A program made the position numbers and the translations under genes. A stretch of 64,000 bases of DNA from the NCBI GenBank assembly GCA_025153445.1, contig JANZNS010000003.1, forward strand, positions 496,001 through 560,000, read 5' to 3'. Positions within the stretch are counted from its first letter, which is position 1, and each line of letters begins with the position of its first letter. The stretch comes from Marinobacter sp. BGYM27 (GTDB taxonomy: Bacteria > Pseudomonadota > Gammaproteobacteria > Pseudomonadales > Oleiphilaceae). The notes beneath the pieces are model-generated. The model did no database searches, was not told the origin of the DNA, and saw nothing but the letters and a program-made list of their open reading frames with translations. Positions 24,128-34,886 of the stretch are shown in pieces.

Positions 24128-25096
24128 TCACGCCCCCTCCGGCTCAAGATGAGCGCGCGGATTGAAATCCGCTTCCGCCTCGGCAAGTTTCTGATAGAGC
24201 GCTTCACTGGCCTCGCTATGCGTTTTCGGCAAGGCAATCTGCAGTATCACAATCTGGTCACCGGGCTGTTTGCCCGGCAACCCTTTACCCTTGAGCCTGA
24301 GCTTCTGGCCGCCGGTGGCGCCCTTGGGCACCTTCAACTTCAGCTTGCTACCCAGTGTGGGCACCGTCACCGACGCACCCAGTGCGGCTTCCCACGGCGT
24401 CACGGGCAGGGTCATAATCAGATCCCGGCCTTCCACCGTGAAAATCGGATGTGGCGCAAGATCCACTTCAACGAAGAGATCGCCCGACTCACTGCCGCCA
24501 ATCCCCGGAGAACCCTGACCCCGCAACCTGATGTGCTGCCCCTGCTTCATTCCGGCGGGGATTTTGACTTTCAACGTCTTGGTGCGGCGAAAAGGCCTGC
24601 CATCGGCACCCACCTCGGTGACCTCGAACTGCATCTGTTTCTCGCAGCCGTTATAGGCTTCTTCAAGAAACAGTGCCACCCGGGCATGCACATCCTCGCC
24701 CCGCATGTGCGCCCTCTGGCGGAACCCGCCGAAACCGCCAGCGCCGCCTTTCCTACCGCCAAATATGGACTCGAAAAACTCGCTGAACTGGGCGGAATCG
24801 GCCTCGGTGTAGCCTCCGCCCCCAAAGCTCGCGCCACCCTGCCAACCCGGAGGTGGCTGGAAGTTGCCTTTCTGGTTAGCACCGTATTTGCGCAGCTCGT
24901 CATACTCCGCGCGCTTTTCAGGATCTTTCAGTGCCTCGTAGGCCTCGCCAACATCCTTGAACTTGTCTTCAGAACCTTCTTCCTTGCTGACATCCGGGTG
25001 ATATTTGCGCGCCAGCTTGCGATAGGCCTTTTTGATCTCATCCGGCGACGCATCTTCCTTCACGCCGAGCGTCGCATAATAGTCTTTGAAATCCAT
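24128..25096 (-). CDS. cbpA: curved-DNA-binding protein CbpA (DnaJ-type co-chaperone)
   Basis: A 322-residue class II J-protein. The J domain (1-70) has the HPD motif (KYHPDVSKE); a Gly/Phe-rich linker (about 80-135, with [20 protein letters not shown] and [13 protein letters not shown]) follows; then two beta-sheet substrate-binding domains with [15 protein letters not shown] and GDQIVILQI. It lacks the cysteine-rich zinc domain of DnaJ, as expected for CbpA. It stimulates DnaK and binds curved DNA. The start at 25096 gives the usual [12 protein letters not shown]; an upstream ATG (25123) adds nine residues. It is first of the cbpA-cbpM pair. Confidence 0.92.
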   Translation of the reverse strand: MDFKDYYATLGVKEDASPDEIKKAYRKLARKYHPDVSKEEGSEDKFKDVGEAYEALKDPEKRAEYDELRKYGANQKGNFQPPPGWQGGASFGGGGYTEADSAQFSEFFESIFGGRKGGAGGFGGFRQRAHMRGEDVHARVALFLEEAYNGCEKQMQFEVTEVGADGRPFRRTKTLKVKIPAGMKQGQHIRLRGQGSPGIGGSESGDLFVEVDLAPHPIFTVEGRDLIMTLPVTPWEAALGASVTVPTLGSKLKLKVPKGATGGQKLRLKGKGLPGKQPGDQIVILQIALPKTHSEASEALYQKLAEAEADFNPRAHLEPEGA

Positions 25097-25261
25097 TGCA
25101 TCCCTCACATCGTCAGTGGGCAATCAACAAATCATCAACTGTTTATTCCATCATTGATGCCAGCGCGGGAAATACAAGTCTGATCTGACTGAAATTTAGA
25201 CGGGTACCTGGCCAGGGAGCCATTTGTGCAGCCAAAGCCACACGCGCTGATAACAAGCCAT

Positions 25262-25300
25262 AAAAAAACCCCGGCTGCGCCAACGCACACCGGGGTTTTA
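25262..25300 (-). terminator. terminator of the glycolytic unit
   Basis: On the minus strand AAAACCCCGG pairs with CCGGGGTTTT and ends in seven T (25262-25268 on the plus strand are A). It lies 40-80 bases after the fba stop codon. Confidence 0.85.
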
Positions 25301-25342
25301 TATCTGCACCGCCTGACATCAGGCGATTACAGGAGGCAAGAC

Positions 25343-26407
25343 TCAGTTGATCTTCGGATCCAGCTCGCCACGGGCATAACGCTCGAACATCCGCTCAAGG
25401 TTCACCGGCTTGATCTTGCTGGCATTGCCCGCAGTGCCAAACGCTTCGTAGCGCGCGACACAGATCTCGGTCATCGCCTTGATTGATTCCTTCAGGTATT
25501 TACGCGGATCAAACTCGGCCGGGTTCTGCGCCAGGAAACGGCGAATAGAGCCGGTAGAGGCCAGCCGCAGGTCAGTATCAATGTTGACCTTGCGAACACC
25601 ATGCTTGATACCTTCGACAATTTCTTCAACCGGCACACCGTAGGTTTCCGGAATCTCACCACCATACTGGTTGATGATTTCCAGCCAGTCCTGAGGCACC
25701 GAACTGGAGCCGTGCATGACCAGATGGGTATCGGGGATGCGGGCGTGAATGGCCTTGATCTGGTCAATCGCCAGAATGTCACCTGTCGGCGGACGGGTGA
25801 ACTTGTAGGCACCGTGGCTGGTGCCGATCGCAATGGCCAGCGCATCAACATGGGTCTTCTTGACGAAGTCAGCGGCTTCTTCGGGATCGGTCAGCATCTG
25901 GCTGTGATCAAGAATGCCTTCAGCGCCAACACCATCTTCTTCACCCGCTTGCCCGGTTTCCAGCGAGCCCAGGCAACCCAGTTCACCTTCAACCGATACA
26001 CCGCAGGCGTGCGCCATATCCACGGTACGACGGGTGACATCAACGTTGTATTCGTAATCGGCTGGCGTCTTGCCGTCTTCGCCCAGTGAGCCGTCCATCA
26101 TGACGGAGCTGAAGCCCAGCTGGATCGAGCGCTGGCAAATGGCAGGGCTGGTGCCGTGATCCTGGTGCATCACCACCGGAATATGCGGAAATTCCTCAAT
26201 TGCTGCCAGAATCAGGTGGCGCAAAAAAGGTGCGCCGGCATATTTGCGTGCACCAGCAGAAGCCTGGACGATCACCGGGGAATCGGTCTTGTCAGCCGCT
26301 TCCATGATCGCGCGCATCTGCTCGACGTTGTTGACGTTGAACGCCGGAACGCCGTAACCATACTCGGCGGCGTGATCCAGCATCTGACGCATTGAAATAA
26401 GAGCCAT
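25343..26407 (-). CDS. fba: class II fructose-bisphosphate aldolase
   Basis: A 354-residue zinc-dependent aldolase that interconverts fructose 1,6-bisphosphate with dihydroxyacetone phosphate and glyceraldehyde 3-phosphate. The family blocks are visible: [10 protein letters not shown], the zinc-site [47 protein letters not shown] and [11 protein letters not shown]. The length and motifs fit the CbbA/Fba type of pseudomonads. It lies downstream of pgk by 55 bases and ends the minus-strand series tkt-epd-pgk-fba; a strong terminator follows. Confidence 0.95.
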   Translation of the reverse strand: MALISMRQMLDHAAEYGYGVPAFNVNNVEQMRAIMEAADKTDSPVIVQASAGARKYAGAPFLRHLILAAIEEFPHIPVVMHQDHGTSPAICQRSIQLGFSSVMMDGSLGEDGKTPADYEYNVDVTRRTVDMAHACGVSVEGELGCLGSLETGQAGEEDGVGAEGILDHSQMLTDPEEAADFVKKTHVDALAIAIGTSHGAYKFTRPPTGDILAIDQIKAIHARIPDTHLVMHGSSSVPQDWLEIINQYGGEIPETYGVPVEEIVEGIKHGVRKVNIDTDLRLASTGSIRRFLAQNPAEFDPRKYLKESIKAMTEICVARYEAFGTAGNASKIKPVNLERMFERYARGELDPKIN

Positions 26408-26462
26408 CGGACATCTCCTTTTGAACTGTTCGGAATTCTGTTACGAACGGGCAAATCCTGTG

Positions 26463-27623
26463 TTATGCGCCGCGCTCTTCGAGTATTGCTACCGCCGGGA
26501 GGGTTTTACCTTCCACAAATTCAAGGAAAGCACCGCCACCGGTCGAAATATAGGAAATCCTGTCACTCACACCATACTTGTCGACGGCGGCAACGGTATC
26601 GCCACCGCCGGCCAGTGAGAAAGCATCGCTTTCGGCAATGGCGTTTGCCATGGCCTCGGTGCCACCACCAAACTGGTCGAACTCAAACACACCAACGGGT
26701 CCGTTCCACAGAATGGTTTTGGCAGATGTCAGCAACTCTGCAAAATGAGCTGCAGTTTTCGGGCCGACATCCAGAATCATGTCGCCTTCTTCAACTTCAC
26801 TGATCAGCTTGGTTGTCGCTTCAGCATCTTCTGCAAAGGCACCGGCAACGACCACATCTTCCGGTAGAGGAATGTTGACCTGCAGCGCGATTTTCCGGGC
26901 AGTTTCAAGCAAGTCATGCTCACACAGGGATTTACCCACCGGGTAACCCGCTGCCGCCAGGAAGGTATTGGCGATACCACCGCCGACAATCAGCTGATCG
27001 CAGATTTCAGACAGGGAATTGAGCACATCCAGCTTGGTGGACACTTTGGAACCGCCAACAATGGCCACGACCGGCTTGGCCGGGTTATCCAGCGCTTTAC
27101 CGAGCGCTTCCAGCTCTTCCGCCAGCAACGGGCCGGCACAGGCTTCAGGTGCAAACCGTGCCACACCGTGAGTAGAGGCCTGGGCGCGGTGCGCGGTGCC
27201 AAACGCATCCATTACAAAGATATCGCACAGCGCTGCGTACTGGCGGGACAGCGTCTCGTCGTCTTTTTTCTCGCCTTTGTTAAAGCGTACATTCTCGAAC
27301 AGCACCACTTCGCCATCGGCGACTTCGACGCCATCAAGATAGTCCTTGACCAGACGCACAGGCTGCCCCAGCAGCTCGCCCAGATGATCCGCCACCGGCT
27401 GCAGTGACGAGCCCTCATCAAATACGCCTTCTTCAGGACGGCCGAGATGAGACATCAGCATGACCCGTGCGCCCGCATCACGCGCGGCCTTGATGGTCGG
27501 CAGCGACGCGCGGATACGCGCATCACCCGCTACTTTTCCGTCCCGCAGGGGTACGTTGAGGTCTTCTCGAATCAGCACCCGTTTACCTGCGAGCGCCAGT
27601 TCCGTCATTTTCTTGATCGCCAT
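26463..27623 (-). CDS. pgk: phosphoglycerate kinase
   Basis: A 386-residue glycolytic enzyme transferring phosphate between 1,3-bisphosphoglycerate and ADP. The N-domain signature [12 protein letters not shown] and the substrate-binding [12 protein letters not shown] are present; the C-domain has [12 protein letters not shown] and the nucleotide loop GGGDTVAAV. It lies 15 bases after epd, so it is co-transcribed. Its length is the normal bacterial one. Confidence 0.96.
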   Translation of the reverse strand: MAIKKMTELALAGKRVLIREDLNVPLRDGKVAGDARIRASLPTIKAARDAGARVMLMSHLGRPEEGVFDEGSSLQPVADHLGELLGQPVRLVKDYLDGVEVADGEVVLFENVRFNKGEKKDDETLSRQYAALCDIFVMDAFGTAHRAQASTHGVARFAPEACAGPLLAEELEALGKALDNPAKPVVAIVGGSKVSTKLDVLNSLSEICDQLIVGGGIANTFLAAAGYPVGKSLCEHDLLETARKIALQVNIPLPEDVVVAGAFAEDAEATTKLISEVEEGDMILDVGPKTAAHFAELLTSAKTILWNGPVGVFEFDQFGGGTEAMANAIAESDAFSLAGGGDTVAAVDKYGVSDRISYISTGGGAFLEFVEGKTLPAVAILEERGA

Positions 27624-27638
27624 GAAAAAGTCCTGGTT

Positions 27639-28664
27639 TCAGAATGATTCTGTTCGGGACAGCCAGCTTTGGCTGACATCCAGCATTCGGTTTGCGAAGC
27701 CCCACTCGTTGTCGAACCAGCACAGCACTTTCACCATGCGGCCGCCGACCACCCGGGTCTGGCCGCCATCGACAATGACCGAGCGTGGATCGTGATTGAA
27801 ATCGGCACTCGCCAACGGCTCGTCGGTATAACCGAGAATGCCTTTGAGCCGTCCTTCCGCCGCTTCGCGGATAACTCTGTTCACAGTTGCGATATCGGTA
27901 GAACGTCCGACATTCACCGTCATATCGATCGCGGACACATTCAATGTCGGCACTCGCATGGCAACCGCACTGAACCTGTCTTTCATTTCCGGCAACAACC
28001 GCTCGATCCCTTTTGCGAGGCCGGTATCCACAGGCACGATATTGTGTAACGCGCTGCGGGTGCGCCGCAGATCATGGTGGTGATAGGCATCAATCACCGG
28101 CTGATCGTTCATGGCGGCATGAATCGTGGTAATGGCGCCTTGTTCAACCCCAAAGGCCTGATCCAGCTCGCGAATCACCGGCACAATACAGTTGGTTGTG
28201 CAGGAAGCGTTGGATACAACCTGATCAGACGCACGCAGCTCGTGTTCATTAATGCCATACACGATCGTGCGGTCTACATCGGGCTCTGCAGGTTGGGAAA
28301 ACAACAACCGCGGCGCGCCTGCATTCAAATGCTGTTCAGCTGTCGAACGATCGCTGAATGCTCCCGTGCACTCCAGCACCAGATCTACATCCAGCGCTTT
28401 CCAGGGCAGCTCACCCGGTGTACCTGAACGCAGCACCTGAATGTCGTCCCCATTGACGATCATCCCTGTGGCGCTGGTCGACACATCGCCACGGAAGCGG
28501 CCATGCGTCGAGTCATACCGCGTCAGATGGGCGATGGTTGCCAGATCCGACAATTCATTGATCGCCACAACCTGCAACGCATCACGGTAGCCGTTCTCAT
28601 ACAGCGCCCGCAGAACGCATTGACCGATGCGGCCATAACCATTGATCGCCAGACGAAATGCCAT
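27639..28664 (-). CDS. epd: erythrose-4-phosphate dehydrogenase (GAPDH family)
   Basis: A 341-residue NAD-dependent dehydrogenase. The Rossmann start is [19 protein letters not shown], and the catalytic cysteine lies in [14 protein letters not shown] with HAAMNDQ following. Features that separate Epd from GapA include [25 protein letters not shown] and [13 protein letters not shown]-like text, and the epd-pgk-fba order is that of other gammaproteobacteria. It oxidises erythrose 4-phosphate to 4-phosphoerythronate for pyridoxal phosphate synthesis; GAPDH side activity is possible. The start at 28664 gives MAFRLAING; an in-frame ATG at 28736 adds 24 residues not seen in relatives. Confidence 0.88.
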   Translation of the reverse strand: MAFRLAINGYGRIGQCVLRALYENGYRDALQVVAINELSDLATIAHLTRYDSTHGRFRGDVSTSATGMIVNGDDIQVLRSGTPGELPWKALDVDLVLECTGAFSDRSTAEQHLNAGAPRLLFSQPAEPDVDRTIVYGINEHELRASDQVVSNASCTTNCIVPVIRELDQAFGVEQGAITTIHAAMNDQPVIDAYHHHDLRRTRSALHNIVPVDTGLAKGIERLLPEMKDRFSAVAMRVPTLNVSAIDMTVNVGRSTDIATVNRVIREAAEGRLKGILGYTDEPLASADFNHDPRSVIVDGGQTRVVGGRMVKVLCWFDNEWGFANRMLDVSQSWLSRTESF

Positions 28665-28763
28665 ATCGCGGGGGCGTCTCCTGAAGTGTATGAGTGCGTG
28701 ATGCAAGATTCCGCCCGCCGCTGGATGCTTGCGCAAGCCAGAGTGCGGGCGGAAACATCGGTC

Positions 28764-30764
28764 TTAATTTTCCAGCAGTTCCTCTGCGACTGCCATTACA
28801 TTCTCGACAGTAAATCCGAATACCCGGAACAGCTCACCAGCCGGTGCGGATTCGCCAAACGTGCTCATGCCAATGATCCGGCCATCAAGGCCGACGTACT
28901 TGTACCAGAAGTCCTCACTGGCGGCTTCGATTGCAATTCTGTTAGTCACGTCCAGCGGCAGTACCTGCTGCTTGTACTGGGCGCTCTGGGTATCGAACAC
29001 GTCGGTACACGGCATTGACACCACACGCACGTTGCGGCCCTGGTCACGCAGTGCAGACGCCGCCTCCTGGGCAAGCCCTACTTCAGAGCCGGTCGCGATC
29101 AGAATCAGATCAGGGTGACCTTCGCTATCAGACAGCACATATCCGCCCTTGCTGATGTCTGCCAGCTGACGATCAGTGCGATCCTGATGCGGCAAGCCCT
29201 GACGCGAGAAGATCAACGATGACGGACCGTCGTGACGCAGCAACGCTTCTTTCCATGAAACCGCAGATTCAACAGCATCTGCAGGGCGCCAGACGTTCAT
29301 ATTGGGCGTACTGCGCAGATTCGCCATTTGCTCGATGGGCTGGTGAGTCGGGCCATCTTCACCCAGGCCAATTGAATCGTGGGTAAACACATAGATCGCG
29401 CGTTGCTTCATCAGCGCAGCCATGCGCACCGCGTTACGGGCGTATTCCATAAAGATCAGGAAGGTCGCGCCATAGGGCACAAAGCCACCGTGCAGGGCGA
29501 TACCATTCATGATCGCCGCCATACCGAATTCACGGACCCCGTAGAACAGGTAGTTGCCGCTGGCATCATCCTTGTTGATGCCTTTGGTGCCGTTCCAGAT
29601 GGTCAGGTTTGAACCGGCCAGATCGGCAGAACCGCCCAGCAGTTCTGGCAACAACGGGCCAAAAGCATTCAGTGAGTTCTGGGACGCCTTACGGCTGGCA
29701 ACGGTTTCGCCCTTGCCCTGGCACTCGCGAATGTAGGCATCCGCTTTATCGGCGAAGTCGGCTGGCAGATCGCCGTTCGCACGGCGCTTATACTCGGCTG
29801 CCAGCTCAGGGTGTGCTTTTTCATAGGCTGCCAGGGCATCATTCCAGGCGCTCTGGGCACCCGTGCCCTTTTCGCGGGCATTCCAGGCAGCATAAATATC
29901 GTCAGGCACTTCAAACGGCGCGTGGTGCCAGCCAAGGTTGTCACGGGCAGCCGCTACTTCAGCTTCACCCAGCGCAGAGCCGTGGCTACTTTCTGAGCCC
30001 TGCTTGTTCGGCGCACCAAAACCAATGATGGTCTTGCAGCAGATCAGCGAAGGCTGGTCGGTATTGGCACGGGCTTGCTCAATTGCACGGCGGACCTCTT
30101 CGGCATTGTGGCCGTCGACATCAGCGACGACATGCCAGCCGTAGGACTCGAAACGCTTGGGCGTATCATCGGTAAACCAGCCATCGACTTCGCCATCAAT
30201 CGAGATGCCGTTGTCGTCGTAAAACATGACCAGTTTGCCCAGACCCAGGGTACCGGCCAGCGAGCAGACTTCGTGGGAGATGCCTTCCATCAGGCAGCCA
30301 TCGCCAAGGAATGCATAGGTGTAATGATCAACAATCTCGTGGCCATCGCGATTGAACTGCGCTGCCAGGGTTTTCTCGGCGATCGCAAAACCGACGGCAT
30401 TGGCAATGCCCTGCCCCAGCGGGCCGGTTGTGGTTTCGACACCAGCGGTATAACCGTACTCAGGGTGCCCTGGGGTGCGGCTGTCCAGCTGACGGAAGTT
30501 TTTGATGTCATCCATGGTGACGTCGTAGCCGGTCAGGTGCAGCAGCGAGTAGTGCAGCATCGAGCCGTGCCCGTTGGACATCACGAAGCGGTCACGGTTT
30601 GCCCACTTCGGATCTGCCGGATTGTGAACCAGATAGTCGTTCCAGAGCACCTCGGCAATGTCTGCCATGCCCATTGGCGCGCCCGGGTGGCCGGAGTTGG
30701 CCTTCTGAACTGCATCCATACTGAGGGCACGAATGGCATTGGCAAGGTCTTTACGGGATGACAT
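28764..30764 (-). CDS. tkt: transketolase
   Basis: A 666-residue thiamine-diphosphate enzyme of the pentose phosphate pathway, full length for the family. Signatures: [18 protein letters not shown] near the start, [19 protein letters not shown], the ThDP-binding [18 protein letters not shown] with N in DDNGISIDG, and the pyrimidine-domain block [19 protein letters not shown]. The ATG at 30764 has GGAG eight bases upstream. It is the first gene of the minus-strand carbon-metabolism series and diverges from the ArsR/methyltransferase regulator, the same order as around tktA and metK in pseudomonads. Confidence 0.96.
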   Translation of the reverse strand: MSSRKDLANAIRALSMDAVQKANSGHPGAPMGMADIAEVLWNDYLVHNPADPKWANRDRFVMSNGHGSMLHYSLLHLTGYDVTMDDIKNFRQLDSRTPGHPEYGYTAGVETTTGPLGQGIANAVGFAIAEKTLAAQFNRDGHEIVDHYTYAFLGDGCLMEGISHEVCSLAGTLGLGKLVMFYDDNGISIDGEVDGWFTDDTPKRFESYGWHVVADVDGHNAEEVRRAIEQARANTDQPSLICCKTIIGFGAPNKQGSESSHGSALGEAEVAAARDNLGWHHAPFEVPDDIYAAWNAREKGTGAQSAWNDALAAYEKAHPELAAEYKRRANGDLPADFADKADAYIRECQGKGETVASRKASQNSLNAFGPLLPELLGGSADLAGSNLTIWNGTKGINKDDASGNYLFYGVREFGMAAIMNGIALHGGFVPYGATFLIFMEYARNAVRMAALMKQRAIYVFTHDSIGLGEDGPTHQPIEQMANLRSTPNMNVWRPADAVESAVSWKEALLRHDGPSSLIFSRQGLPHQDRTDRQLADISKGGYVLSDSEGHPDLILIATGSEVGLAQEAASALRDQGRNVRVVSMPCTDVFDTQSAQYKQQVLPLDVTNRIAIEAASEDFWYKYVGLDGRIIGMSTFGESAPAGELFRVFGFTVENVMAVAEELLEN

Positions 30765-30939
30765 CAAATAATCTCCACTGATGTGCAAAAGCTATAACAG
30801 CTTTAATAACGGTGCGTTAGGGCCAACCGACGGACTCGGCGACACCCGCCTGAACGTGAGAAGGCGCATATTTTCGCCGATAACGGAAACTCGAGCAAAT
30901 ACCACGGGTCCGCAGTTGCCGAAAAACCACAAAGAGATC

Positions 30940-30961
30940 TATATCAAAGTTTTTTGATATA
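30940..30961. promoter_or_regulatory. perfect inverted repeat, likely operator of the ArsR/SAM regulator
   Basis: TATATCAAA-4-TTTGATATA is a perfect 9-bp-arm dyad in the 238-base region between tkt and the regulator gene, about 40 bases before the regulator start. Size and symmetry fit an ArsR-type operator. Autoregulation of the regulator-metK-ahcY-metF unit, and perhaps of tkt, is the natural reading. Confidence 0.7.
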
Positions 30962-31002
30962 TTAGTTGATTCACAGAAAACACCCACCTAAACTCACTTC
31001 CC

Positions 31003-32025
31003 ATGAACAGTATCGCCCCCGTTTACAATGAAGATTCCGGCACGCCTGCCCGCGACCTTAACGGCTCGCTGGACGCGCTCGCCCCGGTATTCAAGGCCAG
31101 CGGCGACCCCATGCGACTGGAAATACTGCGAGTCCTGCAGCGGGATACATTCGGGGTACTCGAGCTGAGCCAGATTTTCGAGATGCGCCAATCCGGCATG
31201 AGCCACCACTTAAAGGTGCTCGCCACTGCAGGCCTTCTGGAGCCGCAACGGGAAGGCAATGCCATTTTTTATCGTCGCCCGCTGCAATCCGGCACCGATT
31301 CACTGCAGGACGTGACCATTCACCGTATTTTCGAACTGGTGGATCAAGTCGCACTACCGGTGCATCTCAGCACACGCATTCAGGAAATCCGGAACCAGCG
31401 GGCGGACCAGTCACTGGCATTTTTTGCCCGCCATGCCGAACAGTTCCGCGAACAACAGGAACTGATTGCTGCCTTTGAACTCTACGCCGAACCGGTTGCA
31501 GAACTGTTGCAGCAACGTTCAGAACTGGAAGGCTGGCAACAAATACTTGAGATTGGCCCCGGCGAAGGCGCCTTTCTCGCAGAACTGAGCCAACTCGGTG
31601 AATCAGTTGTCGCACTCGACAACTCGAAGGACATGCTGGAAAAGGCCCGGGCAACCTGTGACGCAGGGTCCCTGCACAATGTCACGCTGGTCGAGGGCAC
31701 CACCGACTTGTTACGCCAGACCCATGCCGGGCATTTTGATCTTGTGGTCGCCAACATGGTGCTCCACCACGTGCCCAGCCCGGCGGATATTTTTGCCGAT
31801 GCGACCGCGCTGATTCGTCCGGGCGGATCGCTGGTGATCAGTGATCTTTGCAGTCACGACCAGAATTGGGCCAAAGCCAACTGCGGCGATCTATGGCTCG
31901 GCTTTGAACCGGAAGAGCTCACCGCCTGGGCCAGCGATGCGGGCCTGGAGACGGGTGAAACACTGTTTATCGGATTACGTAACGGCTTCCAGATTCAGGT
32001 AAGGGAATTCCGGAAGCCGGATTAG
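31003..32025 (+). CDS. ArsR-family regulator with C-terminal methyltransferase domain (SahR-like)
   Basis: A 340-residue fusion. Residues 25-100 are an ArsR winged helix (LEILRVLQRDTFGVLELSQI, SGMSHHLKVLATAGLL). Residues about 160-330 are a class I SAM-dependent methyltransferase fold with motif I LEIGPGEGAFLAEL, motif II VALDNSKDML and the post-I block VVANMVLHHVPSPADIF. It begins an operon of the methyl cycle (metK, ahcY, metF), so the fold more likely senses SAM or S-adenosylhomocysteine than methylates a substrate. Regulators of this kind have been described as SahR in Proteobacteria. A perfect dyad lies in its promoter. The ArsR metal-binding cysteines are absent, as expected for a non-metal sensor. 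Confidence 0.88.
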   Translation: MNSIAPVYNEDSGTPARDLNGSLDALAPVFKASGDPMRLEILRVLQRDTFGVLELSQIFEMRQSGMSHHLKVLATAGLLEPQREGNAIFYRRPLQSGTDSLQDVTIHRIFELVDQVALPVHLSTRIQEIRNQRADQSLAFFARHAEQFREQQELIAAFELYAEPVAELLQQRSELEGWQQILEIGPGEGAFLAELSQLGESVVALDNSKDMLEKARATCDAGSLHNVTLVEGTTDLLRQTHAGHFDLVVANMVLHHVPSPADIFADATALIRPGGSLVISDLCSHDQNWAKANCGDLWLGFEPEELTAWASDAGLETGETLFIGLRNGFQIQVREFRKPD

Positions 32026-32108
32026 AAACCGAATCGAAAACCAGAGTAGAACCATCAATACGGCCATCCTGTTGAGGCCACGATTTCGAACAAGAGGAAA
32101 CCAAAACC

Positions 32109-33299
32109 ATGTCTGACTACAGCATTTTTACATCTGAGTCCGTCTCTGAAGGCCATCCGGACAAACTGGCGGATCAGATCTCCGACGCCGTTCTGGATAC
32201 AATCCTGACCACTGACCCCAATGCCCGCGTGGCCTGCGAAACCATGGTCAAGACCGGCGTCGCAATCGTCGGCGGCGAAATCACCACCTCTGCCTGGGTC
32301 GATCTGGAAGATCTGGTGCGTTCGGTGATCAAGGATATCGGCTACACCTCGTCCGACGTTGGCTTCGATGCCGATACCTGTGGCGTCATCAACATTATCG
32401 GCAAACAGTCAGTTGATATTGCCCAGGGCGTGGATCGCCAGAAGCCGGAAGATCAGGGCGCAGGCGACCAGGGCCTGATGTTCGGCTACGCCAGCAACGA
32501 AACCGAAGTACTGATGCCGGCACCCATCTGCTACGCCCATCGTCTGGTCGAGCGTCAGGCAGAAGCCCGCAAGAACGGTCTGCTGCCCTGGCTGCGTCCG
32601 GATGCAAAGAGCCAGGTCACCTGCCGCTACGAAAACGGTCGCGTAACCGGTATCGATGCGATCGTACTGTCCACCCAGCATGATCCAAGCGTCACCCAGG
32701 CCGATCTCAAGGAAGCGGTGATGGAGCTGATCGTGAAGCACGTCATTCCCGCCGAACTGCTGGATGACAAGACCCAGTTCCATATCAACCCGACTGGCAA
32801 GTTCGTGATCGGCGGGCCAGTGGGCGATTGCGGCCTGACCGGCCGCAAAATCATCGTCGATACCTACGGCGGCATGGCACGTCACGGCGGCGGCGCCTTC
32901 TCCGGCAAAGACCCGTCAAAGGTCGACCGTTCCGCAGCTTACGCCGGCCGTTACGTTGCAAAGAACATCGTTGCGGCAGGTCTGGCGGACCGCTGTGAAA
33001 TCCAGGTGTCCTATGCGATTGGTGTCGCTCAACCGACGTCTATTTCGATCAACACCTTCGGCACCGGCAAGATTGCCGACGACAAGATCATCAACCTGGT
33101 ACGCGAACACTTTGACCTGCGCCCATATGCGATCACTCGCATGCTGGATCTGCTGCATCCGATGTATCGCGCCACGGCAGCCTATGGTCACTTCGGCCGC
33201 GAGCCATACGAGATGACAGTCGCTGGCAAGACTTTCACCGCCTTCCCATGGGAAAAGACCGACCGCGCCGGCGCTTTGAAAGACGCCGCAGGCATCTGA
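32109..33299 (+). CDS. metK: S-adenosylmethionine synthetase
   Basis: A 396-residue enzyme that makes SAM from methionine and ATP. Family signatures: [19 protein letters not shown] at the start, [12 protein letters not shown] (the hexapeptide loop) and [19 protein letters not shown]. Length and motifs are normal. AGAGGAAA lies eight bases before the ATG. It is second in the unit, 83 bases after the regulator; the gap holds no clear terminator, so co-transcription is likely. Confidence 0.97.
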   Translation: MSDYSIFTSESVSEGHPDKLADQISDAVLDTILTTDPNARVACETMVKTGVAIVGGEITTSAWVDLEDLVRSVIKDIGYTSSDVGFDADTCGVINIIGKQSVDIAQGVDRQKPEDQGAGDQGLMFGYASNETEVLMPAPICYAHRLVERQAEARKNGLLPWLRPDAKSQVTCRYENGRVTGIDAIVLSTQHDPSVTQADLKEAVMELIVKHVIPAELLDDKTQFHINPTGKFVIGGPVGDCGLTGRKIIVDTYGGMARHGGGAFSGKDPSKVDRSAAYAGRYVAKNIVAAGLADRCEIQVSYAIGVAQPTSISINTFGTGKIADDKIINLVREHFDLRPYAITRMLDLLHPMYRATAAYGHFGREPYEMTVAGKTFTAFPWEKTDRAGALKDAAGI

Positions 33300-33383
33300 A
33301 GCCCGAACTGACACTTATTTCCAAGGCGCGCGCCCTCGTTTACGTCATGGCCGCGCCACACCCTGATATCTGGAGCACAGACA

Positions 33384-34775
33384 ATGAGCACACCAGCCGA
33401 GCAACTGAACACCAACGACTTTAAAGTCGCCGACATTTCCCTGGCCGACTGGGGCCGCAAGGAAGTCATGATCGCAGAGAGCGAAATGCCGGCCCTGATG
33501 GCCCTGCGCAACAAGTACAAGGGTGAGCAGCCGCTGAAAGGTGCAAAGATCATGGGCTGCATCCACATGACGATCCAGACCGCCGTGCTGATCGAAACAC
33601 TGGTCGAGCTGGGCGCTGAAGTGCGCTGGTCTTCATGTAACATCTTCTCGACCCAGGATCATGCCGCCGCCGCAATCGCAGCGCAGAACATCCCGGTTTT
33701 TGCCTGGAAAGGCGAAACCGATGAAGAGTATGACTGGTGCCTCGAACGCACAATCGGCGCCGATGTTGAAGGCTGGGAACCCAACCTGATTCTGGACGAC
33801 GGCGGTGACCTGACGGCCCTGCTGCACGAGAAATACCCTGAAATTCTGGCCAACTGCCACGGTGTCACCGAAGAAACCACCACCGGTGTACACCGCCTGC
33901 AGGAAATGCTGCGCGACGGCACCCTCAAAGTGCCGGCCATCAATGTTAACGATGCCATCACCAAGTCGAAGAACGACAACAAGTACGGTTGTCGTCACAG
34001 CCTGAACGATGCCATCAAGCGCGGCACCGACCACCTGATGGCGGGCAAGAAAGCACTGGTTATCGGCTACGGTGACGTGGGCAAGGGTTCTGCAGCATCA
34101 CTGCGTCAGGAAGGCATGATCGTCAAGGTCACTGAAGCCGACCCGATCTGTGCGATGCAGGCCTGCATGGACGGTTTTGAAGTGGTGTCTCCGTTCATCA
34201 ATGGCGTCAACACCGGTACTGAAGCGGGCATCAACCGCGATCTGATGCAGAACACCGATCTGTTAGTGACCACCACCGGTAACGTGAATGTCTGCGACGC
34301 CAACATGCTGAAAAGCATTAAGGCAGGCGCCGTGGTCTGCAACATCGGTCACTTCGATAACGAAATCGATACCGCCTACATGCGCAAGCACTGGGAATGG
34401 GAAGAGATCAAGCCACAGGTTCACCTGGTCCACCGCGACAAGGCTGCCGGTGACTACCTGATCCTGCTGTCCGAAGGGCGCCTGGTCAACCTGGGTAACG
34501 CCACCGGTCATCCGTCACGCATCATGGACGGCTCATTCGCCAACCAGGTACTGGCACAGATGCACCTGTTCGAGCGTCGCTTTGCTGACCTGCCTGAAGA
34601 TGCCCGCGCCAAAGGTGTCTACGTTCAAGTTCTGCCCAAGCAGCTGGACGAAGAAGTGGCCCGTGCAATGGTGGAAGGCTTCGGCGGCACCATCACCAAC
34701 CTGACACCGGATCAGGCCAAGTACATTGGCGTTGCGGTGGAAGGCCCCTATAAGCCGGACAGCTACAAGTACTAA
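33384..34775 (+). CDS. ahcY: adenosylhomocysteinase
   Basis: A 463-residue NAD-dependent enzyme hydrolysing S-adenosylhomocysteine to adenosine and homocysteine, relieving product inhibition of methyltransferases. Signatures: [14 protein letters not shown], the [15 protein letters not shown] block, the NAD-binding [16 protein letters not shown], and the C-terminal [22 protein letters not shown]. It lies 84 bases after metK; a 10-bp palindrome GGCGCGCGCC is in the gap. The long form (with the 40-residue insertion around [16 protein letters not shown]) is that usual in bacteria. Confidence 0.97.
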   Translation: MSTPAEQLNTNDFKVADISLADWGRKEVMIAESEMPALMALRNKYKGEQPLKGAKIMGCIHMTIQTAVLIETLVELGAEVRWSSCNIFSTQDHAAAAIAAQNIPVFAWKGETDEEYDWCLERTIGADVEGWEPNLILDDGGDLTALLHEKYPEILANCHGVTEETTTGVHRLQEMLRDGTLKVPAINVNDAITKSKNDNKYGCRHSLNDAIKRGTDHLMAGKKALVIGYGDVGKGSAASLRQEGMIVKVTEADPICAMQACMDGFEVVSPFINGVNTGTEAGINRDLMQNTDLLVTTTGNVNVCDANMLKSIKAGAVVCNIGHFDNEIDTAYMRKHWEWEEIKPQVHLVHRDKAAGDYLILLSEGRLVNLGNATGHPSRIMDGSFANQVLAQMHLFERRFADLPEDARAKGVYVQVLPKQLDEEVARAMVEGFGGTITNLTPDQAKYIGVAVEGPYKPDSYKY

Positions 34776-34800
34776 GGCAGACCGGCAAGGCAACAACATG

Positions 34801-34868
34801 CGTAATGCCGACATTTGCGACGGTATTACGAAGTACGGGCGGCACCCCGCAGCGGGTTGTCCGCCCGT
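34801..34868 (+). other. two stacked hairpins between ahcY and metF
   Basis: The first stem is CGTAATGCCG (34801-34810) with CGGTATTACG (34821-34830), with one G-U pair. The second is ACGGGCGG (34835-34842) with CCGCCCGT (34861-34868), enclosing an inner CCCG-CAG-CGGG stem. They fill most of the 111-base gap and end 18 bases before the metF ATG, which has no good ribosome site. They do not match the SAH or SAM riboswitch cores known to me. Confidence 0.6.
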
Positions 34869-34886
34869 CAGTATCAGAGCATAACC

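Noticed and set aside
24074-25183. 369-codon plus-strand frame opposite cbpA/cbpM
   Set aside because: Shadow of two well-supported genes; the text is low in information and matches no family.
33300-33383. SAH riboswitch before ahcY
   Set aside because: I looked for the conserved core of the SAH riboswitch and found only a short GC palindrome, so I do not call it.
34798-34830. Similarity of ATGCGTAATGCCGAC here to the bioA start region (39075)
   Set aside because: A short chance likeness of about 15 bases with mismatches; one copy is coding and the other is a hairpin arm.
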